From contig NZ_JAUSVK010000001.1 in the NCBI RefSeq assembly GCF_030814655.1, forward strand, positions 503,043 to 567,042: a stretch of DNA of 64,000 bases, written 5' to 3'. Origin of the DNA: Labrys monachus (lineage in GTDB: Bacteria; Pseudomonadota; Alphaproteobacteria; Rhizobiales; Labraceae). The notes beneath the pieces are model-generated. The model ran no database searches, had not been told where the DNA came from, and saw only the letters and a list, made by a program, of their open reading frames with translations. This document shows positions 25,186 through 34,667 of the stretch, one piece after another; the first letter of the stretch is position 1; every line of letters starts with the position of its first letter. Made by a program: the position numbers and the translations under genes.

Positions 25186-27744
25186 TCAGCGCTGTCTCCG
25201 GGCCTCTCTCACGGCGACCAGCGCCGCAGCCGCGTCGGGGTTGCCGGCGGCGGCGAGCGCCTCGAACACCTGCTGGGCCTCGCCATAGCGCTGCAGATGA
25301 TAATAGGACCAGCCGCGCATCATCAGCAGGTCCGTCTGTTCGGGCGCGAGCCGCGCCCGGGCGTCGAGGCCGATCAGCGTCTGCGCATAGCGCCCCGCCT
25401 GATAGTCGGTGGCGACGCGCTGCGTCAGGATGGCGGTGCTCAATTCATTGATGCGCGGGCCGGGCTGCGGCGCCTGCGCGGAAGCGGCGGCCGCCTCGGA
25501 GGTCAACCCCAGGCGCAGATAGGCCAGCGACAGGCCATAGGCTGCATCCTGACGATCCCGGGCCGAGCCGCTCGCCAGCACGGCGCGGAACGCCGTCACC
25601 GCCTCAGCCGGCCGGTTGAGTTTCATCAGGCACCAGCCGCCCGCCAGCGAGCCTGCGCAAACGCCGGGGCCCGCCGAGGCGGAGACGCTGGCGGTCTGGC
25701 GCCGGCGGGGCGCCCGCGGTGCTGCCGGCTGGCGCCGCGCGGGCCCGGTTGCCGTTCGATAGGGATCCGGCTCGGCCGTTGCGACGGAACGGTAGGGGTC
25801 GGGGATGGAGGACATCGGCGCCCGATAGGGGAGGGCGGCGGCCGGCGGTTGCGCGTAGGGGATCGGCTGCCCCGTCGCCGGCGGCTGGCTGGCCGCCATC
25901 GGCTGCCCCACCGCCTGGGCCTGATAGGCCTGCGGGCCCGACCGCGGCGCCCCGACGCCCTCGACTCCCGGCTGGACCGCCGGCGCCGGCACGCTGGCTC
26001 CGCTGCCCTGCTGCTCGGCAAGGGCTTTGGCCGCGGCGGGATCGACGAGGGCGCGGATGCGCAGCGAGCGCGACGCCCAGACACGGATGAGCGAGCGGAG
26101 GGCATCGCGGCGGTTCAGGGTCTGGTCCACCAAAGCCAGGCCATAGGCGGAGGCCTCGTCGTCCGGCCGCCAGCCGAGCGCGGTGGCAAACCAGCGCGCG
26201 GCCGTCTCGTCCTGGCCATAGGCATGCGAATACCAGCCCAGCTGCTGGGCCGAGGCGGCGTCGCGCGCGGCCGCCACGGCCGGCACGATCCGGGCCAGTA
26301 CATCGGCGGAAAGGGGCGGAGGCGGCTGCTGCCCGAGCAGATTGGCGATGACCGCCACATAGCTCTTCCGCGTTCCCTCGTCGGTGTCGCGCCAGGGTGC
26401 CAGCATCGCCTCCGCTTCCGCCGAGCGCTTGAGGTCGGTCAATGCGAGGGCGAGCCCTTCGGCGGCCCTGGCCGTATTCTTGCGTTCGAAGGAAATGCGG
26501 AACCAGTGTTCGGCTTGCGTCGAGTCGCCATGCTGCCGCAGATATTCGCCGAGCAGCAAGGCATCGGAGGCGGAATGATTGCCGTCGGCCGCGTCCTCGA
26601 CCAGCTTGATGTCGCCCGGCTCGGCGACCGCCTTGGGGTCGGCGGCTCCCGCCGCGAGGGCGTTGCGGGCGAGATCCTCGCGGACCGCGCGGAACTCGTC
26701 GCCGTCGGCGCCGGAATGGCCGAGCGCGAGCAGCGGATCGAGGTCGGCGCGCGGCAGCAGTTCCATCGCCTTCTGCATCGTCGCCAGCCGGTCATGCACA
26801 TCGGTGCAACTCGTCAGGATATAGCGATAGGTGTCCTGCGTCCTCCCCTTGCGGTCGGTGCGGGCGAAGGCCTCGGCCACCCGCCACAGGACGTCGACGT
26901 CGCCGCAGGTGAGCAGCGACGGCGTCTGGGTGGCGAGCTGGATCACCATGTTGTACTGCTTGGCATTGGACGCGTTGACGAGGCGCTCGCGCGTCTCGGC
27001 GACCGCGAGCCTGTCCAGCAGATCCTTGGGCGGCGTCCATCCCGGCTGGCTGCTCTGGCGTGCGGCGATCGCCGCATAGGCTGCGGCGAACTGGCCTTGC
27101 GAATAGAGCTGCCACATGTTGTCGAGCTGGATGTCGGTGACCGGCGGCGTCTTCAGCGGATCGTCGGGCGGCACCCAGTCGGGATAGAGCGACCGCAGCC
27201 GCGCGATCTCGGCATTGAGCCGGCGGGTGTCGCCCTGCCGGGCGAAGTAGCGCAAGGCGGTTTCATCGACGGCCGGAGGGACGGGCGCGGAGGATGGCGA
27301 TGCCGCCGGGACAGGCGGCGGCTGCGCCGCGGGTTGGCTCTGGGCGGGTGCGGCCTGCGGTTTGGCTGCGGCCGCCGGCTGCGCGGCATTCGCCTGCATC
27401 GTGAACACGGCCGCCGGCGCCGGCCGGGCGGCGGCCGGGGCCGTGTCGGCAGCGGCGACGGGGTCCGCTGCGGCGACAGGCTCGGATGCGGCGAGCTGGC
27501 TCGCCGGCGAGGTGGACGGTTGCGGCGCGGACGGCTGAAGGACCGGCTCGGCATCGACGCTCGCCCGCGGCACGATGATGCTCCCGGTCGAGCCGATGCC
27601 CGGAGCCGGGTCGTCGCTGCCCGGCAGGGCGGAGGAAAAGGCGGTGCCGCCCGCCCCGTTCCACGAGCCGATATTGTGCCACAGCGTGACTGCCATCAGG
27701 GCAACGGCCAAGGCGCCGATGATGAGAGGAGTCGGGATTTTCAC
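25186..27744 (-). CDS. bcsK: Cellulose-synthase-associated TPR protein (BcsK-like)
   Basis: An 852-residue protein with one N-terminal helix (TPLIIGALAVALMAVTLW), a long Pro/Ala-rich linker (~35-175), then about 500 residues of tetratricopeptide-type helices broken by a second Pro/Gln-rich linker (~560-660). It lacks the outer-membrane barrel of BcsC. It is the last gene of a bcsN-A-B-Z operon, the position and type of BcsK in alphaproteobacterial type III cellulose clusters. It probably scaffolds the synthase or guides the glucan through the periplasm. The GTG at 27744 overlaps the bcsZ stop as GTGA, fixing the start. Confidence 0.8.
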   Translation of the reverse strand: MKIPTPLIIGALAVALMAVTLWHNIGSWNGAGGTAFSSALPGSDDPAPGIGSTGSIIVPRASVDAEPVLQPSAPQPSTSPASQLAASEPVAAADPVAAADTAPAAARPAPAAVFTMQANAAQPAAAAKPQAAPAQSQPAAQPPPVPAASPSSAPVPPAVDETALRYFARQGDTRRLNAEIARLRSLYPDWVPPDDPLKTPPVTDIQLDNMWQLYSQGQFAAAYAAIAARQSSQPGWTPPKDLLDRLAVAETRERLVNASNAKQYNMVIQLATQTPSLLTCGDVDVLWRVAEAFARTDRKGRTQDTYRYILTSCTDVHDRLATMQKAMELLPRADLDPLLALGHSGADGDEFRAVREDLARNALAAGAADPKAVAEPGDIKLVEDAADGNHSASDALLLGEYLRQHGDSTQAEHWFRISFERKNTARAAEGLALALTDLKRSAEAEAMLAPWRDTDEGTRKSYVAVIANLLGQQPPPPLSADVLARIVPAVAAARDAASAQQLGWYSHAYGQDETAARWFATALGWRPDDEASAYGLALVDQTLNRRDALRSLIRVWASRSLRIRALVDPAAAKALAEQQGSGASVPAPAVQPGVEGVGAPRSGPQAYQAQAVGQPMAASQPPATGQPIPYAQPPAAALPYRAPMSSIPDPYRSVATAEPDPYRTATGPARRQPAAPRAPRRRQTASVSASAGPGVCAGSLAGGWCLMKLNRPAEAVTAFRAVLASGSARDRQDAAYGLSLAYLRLGLTSEAAAASAQAPQPGPRINELSTAILTQRVATDYQAGRYAQTLIGLDARARLAPEQTDLLMMRGWSYYHLQRYGEAQQVFEALAAAGNPDAAAALVAVREARRQR

Positions 27745-28832
27745 AGGCACTCCGGGAAACGTTGCGCCACGGCGGAAAGAGCCAGCAGGTAGAGCGTCGA
27801 GGGATAATAGAGATCGAGGGTGGGCTCGCGGAGCGAGGCCGGGATGGGCCTGTGGTCCAGGGCGCATCGCAGCGCGGCTGCGACCATCCTGTAGCCGGGA
27901 TCGTTCAAGGCCTCGATCGCTCTGCCGTCCGCCAAGGCGATCACGGCGGGTGCGCCATCCTCCTGCTCCCAGGCGCGGGAGAACGGAGCGAGCAGGCCCT
28001 TGTCCGTGATGCCGGCCCGGAGAAGGTAGAGCGGAATCCGGATGGCGTCATAGCCGAACTGGGCGTTGAATCCGATTGCCGGGGCGGGCTTGGCGCCACG
28101 CAGCGAAATCCAGTCCGCCGGCAGCTTCGAAGGGCCGAACCGGGCCTCCTCGACGAGGCTGCGTCCGTCCGCGGACAGCTCGTCCCAATTCGTCCCGGGG
28201 GCGAGATGCGCCAGCACCGGCATTGCTTCGAAGATCCAGTAGGAGAGATTGACGACGGGGCCGTCGCTGCGGTCCTCGGCCCCGAATCCCTCGACGCCCG
28301 GCAGCAGCACCGTCCGATCCCCGACGCGTCTGACGAGCTTCTCCCCGATGACCGTCGCCATCTCGCGCGCCATTTCGGACCAGGCCGGCACCTTCCAGAA
28401 ACTGCCGGCCAAGGCGAGCGAATAGGCGATGAGGACGTCTCCGTCCGACGCGTCGTTGATGTCGGCCACATGCGGATTGCTGTTCGGATCCCAGCGCCAG
28501 ACCGCCAGCCCGTCGTCGCGCAGGAGCAGTTCGCTGCGGGTGAAGGTCCAGATGCGGGTGAAGGCCTCGCGGTCCTCGGCCAGGACCGCGAGCAGCAGGC
28601 CATAGCCCTGGCCCTCGCTGTGGCTGACATTCTTGTTGGCGTTGTCGACGACGCGGCCGTCGAGCGTGACGAACCGATCGCGCCATGGCAGCCATTGGCG
28701 CGTGGTCAGCGTACCGGGGCGGGCCGACTGGCTGAGCGGCGCGGCACGGCCCGGACCTGCCGGCATCACGGCCATGGCGATCGCAGCCAGGAACGGGGCG
28801 ATTCCGCGCAGGGCATGGCGGCGCCGAATCAT
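27741..28832 (-). CDS. bcsZ: Cellulose-operon endo-1,4-beta-glucanase (GH8)
   Basis: A 363-residue exported glycoside hydrolase family 8 enzyme. The signal peptide ends near GRAAP. The catalytic glutamate is in NVSHSEGQGYGLLLAV and the catalytic aspartate region is WDPNSNPHVADINDASDGD; other GH8 blocks are NLSYWIFEAMPVL and YDAIRIPLYLL. It trims nascent cellulose in the periplasm and affects fibril quality. Its ATG overlaps the bcsB stop (ATGA) and its own stop overlaps the next start, showing tight co-translation. Confidence 0.93.
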   Translation of the reverse strand: MIRRRHALRGIAPFLAAIAMAVMPAGPGRAAPLSQSARPGTLTTRQWLPWRDRFVTLDGRVVDNANKNVSHSEGQGYGLLLAVLAEDREAFTRIWTFTRSELLLRDDGLAVWRWDPNSNPHVADINDASDGDVLIAYSLALAGSFWKVPAWSEMAREMATVIGEKLVRRVGDRTVLLPGVEGFGAEDRSDGPVVNLSYWIFEAMPVLAHLAPGTNWDELSADGRSLVEEARFGPSKLPADWISLRGAKPAPAIGFNAQFGYDAIRIPLYLLRAGITDKGLLAPFSRAWEQEDGAPAVIALADGRAIEALNDPGYRMVAAALRCALDHRPIPASLREPTLDLYYPSTLYLLALSAVAQRFPECL

Positions 28833-31366
28833 AGGGAGCTCCGACGGCCTATGTGAGACAGGAACAGCGCTGTTGCGAGGCCAAGCAGCAGACAGGCCGC
28901 AAAGAGCAGGAGCGAAAACGCGAAAATGTTCTCGGACAGCCAATTTGCGGCGATCAGGCGCAGATTGGCAAGCGAGAACGGCGCTGTCGGGATGAAGGAG
29001 AAGGTGGCGACCGGGAGGGTCTGGGTGGCGTTCGTCTTGGCGCTGTAGCTCACAAGGCGGCCGCTGAGCCGCAGCCATTGCGAGCCGTCCGTGAGATCAT
29101 CCGCCCCCTCCCGGAGGAGGCGCGGCGAGGGGGCGGTGAGCAGCGTCCACGCCTTGTCGCCGCTCACACTCGGTCCTTGCGCGATGAGCGCTGTGTTGTT
29201 GCGGGAAGGCTCGAAAGCGGCGTCCCGGCTCGGCAGGAAACGCAGGCTGGCGGTGGAAACCTGAAACGTCTGCTGGAGCCAGTCCTGAAAGGAACTGACA
29301 TCGCCGCGCCAACTCCCGCTGGTCGACAGCCTCTCCCGCCAGCGGTCGAACGTTTCCTGGGTGTCCGCGGGATCGGAGAGCGCATCCGGGGCCTTCGTGA
29401 CCGCAAGGGCATTTCCCGCGATACCCGTCATCGCATTGGCGGCGAGCGGTGTCGCGCCGGGATCGAGGCTGTCCTCCGGAGCTTTCCACAGAGAGCCGAT
29501 CCTGCCGTCGAGGTCGAGCTGGTCCGCAACGCCGCTCGGGATCTGAGAAGCCGTCGCGACGAAGATCGCGTTGCGGTCCCGCAGCGTGCTCGGCGAAGCG
29601 TCGAGGTCGACATCGATGACCCGTCCGGCCGAGACAGCCATCCGTCCCAGCAGCGTGGCGGCGGCCGAGACGGCATCGGGACTGAACTCGCCGAGGACGA
29701 CCGCGACCGGCGTCTCCGAGATGTTGTAGGGAAAGCCCGTTCCTTGCAGGGCGGCGAGATTGGGCAGCCGCGCGATGCGCGCAAAATCGGGCAGCACGAA
29801 TTCGCTGGTGTCGAACAGCACGAAGCGGGCGTCACCCTTCGTGGGGCCGGCGGCGCACTCCATGTCGGCGGCGGTGTGCAATTGCGCCTCGAAGGTGATG
29901 CGGTTCGGCCCCGGCCTGAAATGCGCCATGGGAATGCGGATCGGCAGATGCCGCAGGATCTCCCCGCCATTCGCGCTCAGCGGCGTCGTCGCCGCAATGT
30001 CGTCGTTGACGTAGATGTCGAGATGGCTGCCGGGCAGCACGGCGTTCGAATAGGCCGCGTCGAGCATCAGCAGCGCTTCGCCCGACGCGCCCGCGTAGAA
30101 GTCCGAGGGGATGCCGATCTGGAACTCCGCCTTGAAGCGGCGGCCGGAGAACTCCTGGGTGACGACGCCGAGATTCGACAATCTGGCATGGCCGGCCCCG
30201 AGCAGGAGGGGGGGATTGGGGGCGGCCCAGCGGCTGGTGTCCAGCACCGCCCGCGGCACGCCCCGCGGCCGTGCCACCAGGGCGGCGACCGCATCGACGG
30301 CGTGGGACACCGCCGTCGGCGACGGCCCGGAGATGACCAGCGTCGAAGGACCGAGTGCGGGATCGTCGACGAACGTCACGATCGGCTGGGACGCGGCTTC
30401 CGGCGGAACCGTCCGCATGACCGTCTTCAGGTCCTCGGCGGTGCCGATCGCGGCCGTCATCACGCCGGGCCTGGGAGGGCCGTTCGGCCCGTCCATGACC
30501 GAGATGTCCTGGTTCGGCATGCCGATCAGGATGGATGCCGCCTGGGCGAAGCGCAGGACCGGAGCGATGCCGACCTTCTGTCCGAGCTTGGGGGTGACGA
30601 TCCGCAGGCGCGTCTCGCCGTCGACGTCCGGACTGACGGCTGCCAGATCCTCGACGCGCGCCAGGCGGGGTGCGGTGGGCGATTGGAAATGCAGGGCCGT
30701 GCTGGCGCTGTCGATTTCCGTGCGCAGCTCATAGGTCGAGGCGATGGTGCAGTCCGTACGGTGACGCTGGGTGGCCTCGAGGCGGAAGAGATTCGGGCCG
30801 GGGCGCAGGAGGCCGGCGGGCAGTTGGGCGGTGAGCTGGCCGAGACGGTCGGATGCCTCGATGGGCGTGTCGAAGATCGGGCGATTGTTGATGCGCAGGC
30901 TCAGGCGCGAGGATTCCGGAGCGACGAACACCGCCGCCTTGTAGCCCAACGTCAGCGTCACCGGGCTCGCGGCCTGGTCTCGCGTCAGGACGACGTTCCA
31001 GGTCTTGGAATCGATCTCCCCTTCCAGGATCAGGTGCTTATAGGGAAGGATGGGCCGGTCCAGGGACGTCGGCTGGCTCTTCGCCTTGCTGTTCGGCAGC
31101 GTCGCGGGGCTCTGAGGCGCCGCAGCCGGCGTCGCCGCGGCGGCGGGGGGGACGGGTGCAGGCGCCGGAGCGGCCGTCTGGTCGGGCGCAGGCGCCGGGG
31201 CGACCGCGGCGGGCGGCAGCGGCAGGGGAATCGGGGAGGGCAGAGGCGCGGGCCTGTTGCCGCGCTCGGGGGTCATGTCGAACGGCTGGGCTTCGTCCGC
31301 CTGGAGGCCGGGTGCGGAGCCGGCCAGGAAGACCGAGAAGAGGAGGGCAAATGTCCGCCGCCTCAT
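28829..31366 (-). CDS. bcsB: Cellulose synthase periplasmic subunit BcsB
   Basis: An 845-residue protein. A signal peptide (MRRRTFALLFSVFLAGSAPG) is followed by a Pro/Ala-rich linker (~35-95), then two repeats of a carbohydrate-binding domain and flavodoxin-like domain. BcsB-type segments include RLSLRINNRPIFDTP, GEALLMLDAAYSNAVLPGS and HFRPGPNRITFEAQL. The C-terminal helix (FAFSLLLFAACLLLGLATAL) anchors it against BcsA. It guides the nascent glucan through the periplasm. Four-base overlaps with bcsA and bcsZ on both sides. Confidence 0.92.
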   Translation of the reverse strand: MRRRTFALLFSVFLAGSAPGLQADEAQPFDMTPERGNRPAPLPSPIPLPLPPAAVAPAPAPDQTAAPAPAPVPPAAAATPAAAPQSPATLPNSKAKSQPTSLDRPILPYKHLILEGEIDSKTWNVVLTRDQAASPVTLTLGYKAAVFVAPESSRLSLRINNRPIFDTPIEASDRLGQLTAQLPAGLLRPGPNLFRLEATQRHRTDCTIASTYELRTEIDSASTALHFQSPTAPRLARVEDLAAVSPDVDGETRLRIVTPKLGQKVGIAPVLRFAQAASILIGMPNQDISVMDGPNGPPRPGVMTAAIGTAEDLKTVMRTVPPEAASQPIVTFVDDPALGPSTLVISGPSPTAVSHAVDAVAALVARPRGVPRAVLDTSRWAAPNPPLLLGAGHARLSNLGVVTQEFSGRRFKAEFQIGIPSDFYAGASGEALLMLDAAYSNAVLPGSHLDIYVNDDIAATTPLSANGGEILRHLPIRIPMAHFRPGPNRITFEAQLHTAADMECAAGPTKGDARFVLFDTSEFVLPDFARIARLPNLAALQGTGFPYNISETPVAVVLGEFSPDAVSAAATLLGRMAVSAGRVIDVDLDASPSTLRDRNAIFVATASQIPSGVADQLDLDGRIGSLWKAPEDSLDPGATPLAANAMTGIAGNALAVTKAPDALSDPADTQETFDRWRERLSTSGSWRGDVSSFQDWLQQTFQVSTASLRFLPSRDAAFEPSRNNTALIAQGPSVSGDKAWTLLTAPSPRLLREGADDLTDGSQWLRLSGRLVSYSAKTNATQTLPVATFSFIPTAPFSLANLRLIAANWLSENIFAFSLLLFAACLLLGLATALFLSHIGRRSSL

Positions 31367-33561
31367 CGGCTGTCTCCCACCGCCGGCCGGCGCACCACCT
31401 CGACAGGGCGCACCGGCCGTGTCGAGCGGAACAGATAGAAGATGCCGCGCACCGTCTGCCGGATCGCAAGCGCATAGAACCAGATCGTGCCGCGCAGCAG
31501 GCCGGGATTGTAGCGTCGCGCCTTCTGGAACGCCGTCCAGCGATCCGAATTGGCGTAGAGGAGATCGGCCACCAGCCTGTAATGCATCGGCTCGGTCGTG
31601 AGGAAGCGCACGCCGATGGTGGTGGTGCCCTGATGCATCGCCACGCGTCTGACGTGGCTCGGAAGCAGCGGGTCGCCTTCGAGCGGGGTCAGCGTCGCGA
31701 AGCGGATCGAGATCTGCCCGTCCTTGATGATTCCCTCCGCGGATCCTGGCAGGCGAATGGCGGCGCCGTTCGCCGAGACGTTCTGGATCGTCGCCGGCAG
31801 GATGCGGTCGCCGACCAGCAATTCGCATCGCCGCTCCACCGACACGCGCTGGCTGGATTGGGCTTCCCCGCGCTCGGCCACCACGCCGAGGGCGCAGCCC
31901 GCCAGCAGGACGTTGAGCAGGTTCCACATGCCGACCACCAGCGTCACGTCGGCCTTGCCGGGCTCGGCGATCAGCTTGAGGACGGTCATGACGATGCCGA
32001 AGAGCAGCACCACGAAGAAGGCGAAAAGCGGCCAGGCGATCTCGGACAGCCGGCTCGTCTGGACCGACTCGTCCTTGGCGGTGACGCGGAAGGTCGGCTT
32101 GCTGGGATGAAGCAGCACCGACACCAGTGCCGGCAGCAGGTAGAGCGACTGGGCATATTCATAGAGTTCGGAAACCCATGGCCAGCGATAGGAGCCATAG
32201 AGGTAGTTCTGCATCATCAGATTCACGAACATGTATGAAAGCGTGTAGGAAAGAAACTCCGCGCCCGACGCGACGAATATCTGCAGATCGAAGAACAGAT
32301 AGAACAGCGGGGCAATGAGGAACATTATTCTGGCAAGAGGAAAGAACCAGAACATGATGCTCGACATATAGCATAGCCGCTGCGGGATGCTGAGGCCGCG
32401 CTTCATGAAGGGGCGCTGGAACAGCAGGATCTGCATCATGCCCTGGGCCCAGCGCGAACGCTGGACGATGAAGCTGGCGAAGGTGGCGGGCTGAAGGCCG
32501 GCGATCAGCGGCTTGTCGATATAGATGCTGTGCCAGCCCCTGGAGTGGAGCTCCATCGCCGTCTCGCAGTCCTCGGTGATGCTGCGGCCCTTGAACCCGT
32601 CGGTCTCGGCCAGGGCCGAACGGCGGAGCGCGGCGGCCGACCCGCAGAAGAAGGAGGCGTTCCACTTGTCGAGGCCGCGCTGGATGATGCCGTAGAACAT
32701 CTCGTTCTCCGACGGCATCTTCAGGAAGGTGCGCAGATTGCGCTCCACCGGATCCGGGTTGAGGAAGAAATGCGGCGTCTGCACCATGAAGAGCAGCGGC
32801 TCGTCGCGGAAGAATCCGATGGTGCTGTGCAGGAAATCCCGGGCAGGGGCATGGTCGGCGTCGAACACCACGACGATCTCGCCGGTCGAATGCGCCAGGC
32901 CGTTGTTGAGGTTGCCGGCCTTGGCGTGCTCGTTGCGCGCCCGCGTCAGATAGTGGACGCCCAGCTTGGCGCACAGATCCTGCAGATCGGCGTGCCGACG
33001 TTCGGCCTCGGCGGCGAGTTCGATGCGCTCGTCGCTCCTCTTCTGATCGGTGCTGCCGTCGTCGAGGAGGAAGACGTTGATCTTGTCGGCCGGATAGTCG
33101 ATGCCGCGTGCCGCGGCGAGCGTGCGGGCCAGCATGTCGGGCGGCTCGTTGTAGCTGGGCACGAACACGTCGACGGTCGGCAGTTCGTCATCGGCGAGCC
33201 GCGGCGCCCGGCGGGAGGGCAGGGGCGTGGCCACCACGAAGAGCGACAGCGCCAGCATGCCGACGCAATACATCTCGGCGAGGTAGACGAGCAGGCCGAA
33301 GACGAAGTTCTCGGGCTGGTTGATGGGCGGCAGCGTGCTGGTGGTCCGCCAATAGACATAGCGCAGCACGATCGAGGTGCCGAGCGCCAGCGCGATCAGC
33401 CGCCATACGCCGGTCGGCTTGAAGGCTTTCAGGAGGGCCATGGCGATCACCACCGCCGTGCCGGCGATCAGATGCGTCTGCTGGCTGATCGGCAGGGTGA
33501 CCACGACGAAGACGAGGAGAGAGGCGCAGGCCCAGAGGAGAACGGCGAGGAATCGCGTCAT
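31363..33561 (-). CDS. bcsA: Cellulose synthase catalytic subunit BcsA
   Basis: A 732-residue inner-membrane family 2 glycosyltransferase that polymerises UDP-glucose and extrudes cellulose. N-terminal helices precede the catalytic domain with the first Asp in FLLDDGSTD, the DxD in VFDADHAPA, the catalytic base in SITEDCETA, and QRSRW. Six or more C-terminal helices precede a PilZ domain (~575-680) with NVSANG, matching the NxSxxG half of the cyclic-di-GMP site. An arginine group (QRVSVERR) sits where RxxxR is expected, with different spacing. Regulation by cyclic di-GMP is therefore likely but not certain. Overlaps bcsN and bcsB by 4 bases. Confidence 0.95.
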   Translation of the reverse strand: MTRFLAVLLWACASLLVFVVVTLPISQQTHLIAGTAVVIAMALLKAFKPTGVWRLIALALGTSIVLRYVYWRTTSTLPPINQPENFVFGLLVYLAEMYCVGMLALSLFVVATPLPSRRAPRLADDELPTVDVFVPSYNEPPDMLARTLAAARGIDYPADKINVFLLDDGSTDQKRSDERIELAAEAERRHADLQDLCAKLGVHYLTRARNEHAKAGNLNNGLAHSTGEIVVVFDADHAPARDFLHSTIGFFRDEPLLFMVQTPHFFLNPDPVERNLRTFLKMPSENEMFYGIIQRGLDKWNASFFCGSAAALRRSALAETDGFKGRSITEDCETAMELHSRGWHSIYIDKPLIAGLQPATFASFIVQRSRWAQGMMQILLFQRPFMKRGLSIPQRLCYMSSIMFWFFPLARIMFLIAPLFYLFFDLQIFVASGAEFLSYTLSYMFVNLMMQNYLYGSYRWPWVSELYEYAQSLYLLPALVSVLLHPSKPTFRVTAKDESVQTSRLSEIAWPLFAFFVVLLFGIVMTVLKLIAEPGKADVTLVVGMWNLLNVLLAGCALGVVAERGEAQSSQRVSVERRCELLVGDRILPATIQNVSANGAAIRLPGSAEGIIKDGQISIRFATLTPLEGDPLLPSHVRRVAMHQGTTTIGVRFLTTEPMHYRLVADLLYANSDRWTAFQKARRYNPGLLRGTIWFYALAIRQTVRGIFYLFRSTRPVRPVEVVRRPAVGDSR

Positions 33562-34667
33562 GGCTGGGCTCCCGCGGCGGGTGGCAGAGGTATCACGGCA
33601 TCGCCCGCCGTCGGCGCAGCGGGGGCGGTGTCTGTCGCCGGCGCGACCGGGATGGCGCCCTTCGTGCGGGCTGGGGCCGGGATCGCAGCCGCGGGCGGCG
33701 GCGGCACGACAGGGCCGTTCAAGATCGGCGCCGTGGGTGCGGGCGGCAGCGCGGGGGCGGGCTCGGCGCGCGGCCCGGCCCGGCGCACGCGCCGGCCGGC
33801 CGGTTTCGACGGGGCCGCCGCAGTCGGGAGCTGCGCCGCGGATGCCGCGGCCGCCGATGGGTTCTCCGCCGCCGACAGGATGGGGGCCGGCCCCATGGTG
33901 ACGCCGGGAGCGCCGAAATCGGCCGACAGCGGCTTCGGATCGGACGTCCAGGTGCCGTCGGAAAGCGATGCGTTGACCTGCAGGTTCATCATGGCGGCGA
34001 CCAGCATCGCTTCCGTCGCGCCGGGCTCGCACAGCCGGAGGCGGATCGAGATCGTCGCGCGGCGGTTGAACACCGAAACCTGGCTCTCGGGGGTGGAGAC
34101 GCGCTGCCAGGCATAGAGGCAGGTGTCGCCCTGGGCCGACTGGCCCGCCGCATAGCCGAAGGGCCCGTAGCGGTTCTGGACGTAGTTGAGCGAAAGGTGC
34201 AGCGGGACGCCGGGAAGGACGGTCTGCGCTTCCGCCGGGAGATTGGCCTGCCCGAGCGGCTTGTTGTCGAGCGTCGATTCGGGGCCGGCCGTATCGTTGC
34301 TGATCCCGAAGATATCGACGCGCAGCTCGTTCTGCCCCGGCGTCGCGCCCGACGTCGCCAGCGCGATGGTCTGCCGCGTCGCGTTGACATAGGAGGTCTG
34401 CACGACCGACAGAGGCGGGGGAGAGCCCGGACCGAGCGAGACGAAGGCGAGATCCGGCGTCACGACCGTGGTGGTGGAGCCCGAAACGATCGCGCGCTGC
34501 CCCGAACATCCGCTGACGGCGAGCGCCGCCACCGCCAGGCAAGCGCCCGCTGCCCATCCCCGGGGCGGCGCTGCACGCAATGCGGGGCACGCGCCGGCCG
34601 CCCCTCCGGTCCGAGATCGTTTCGGTGCGGCAGGGTAGAGATATACAGGACGCGTACGCTGAATCAT
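33558..34667 (-). CDS. bcsN: Cellulose biosynthesis lipoprotein BcsN
   Basis: A 369-residue protein opening the operon. After a basic leader comes a hydrophobic stretch and the lipobox VSGC, so it is a predicted lipoprotein. The middle domain (~60-240) has the BcsN-type strands TIALATSGATPGQNELRVDI and LCEPGATEAMLVAAMMN. The C-terminal ~120 residues are Pro/Ala-rich and of low complexity. BcsN is confined largely to Hyphomicrobiales cellulose clusters; its exact role is unclear. ATG at 34667 is preferred to a TTG at 34691. Its stop overlaps the bcsA start (ATGA). Confidence 0.85.
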   Translation of the reverse strand: MIQRTRPVYLYPAAPKRSRTGGAAGACPALRAAPPRGWAAGACLAVAALAVSGCSGQRAIVSGSTTTVVTPDLAFVSLGPGSPPPLSVVQTSYVNATRQTIALATSGATPGQNELRVDIFGISNDTAGPESTLDNKPLGQANLPAEAQTVLPGVPLHLSLNYVQNRYGPFGYAAGQSAQGDTCLYAWQRVSTPESQVSVFNRRATISIRLRLCEPGATEAMLVAAMMNLQVNASLSDGTWTSDPKPLSADFGAPGVTMGPAPILSAAENPSAAAASAAQLPTAAAPSKPAGRRVRRAGPRAEPAPALPPAPTAPILNGPVVPPPPAAAIPAPARTKGAIPVAPATDTAPAAPTAGDAVIPLPPAAGAQP

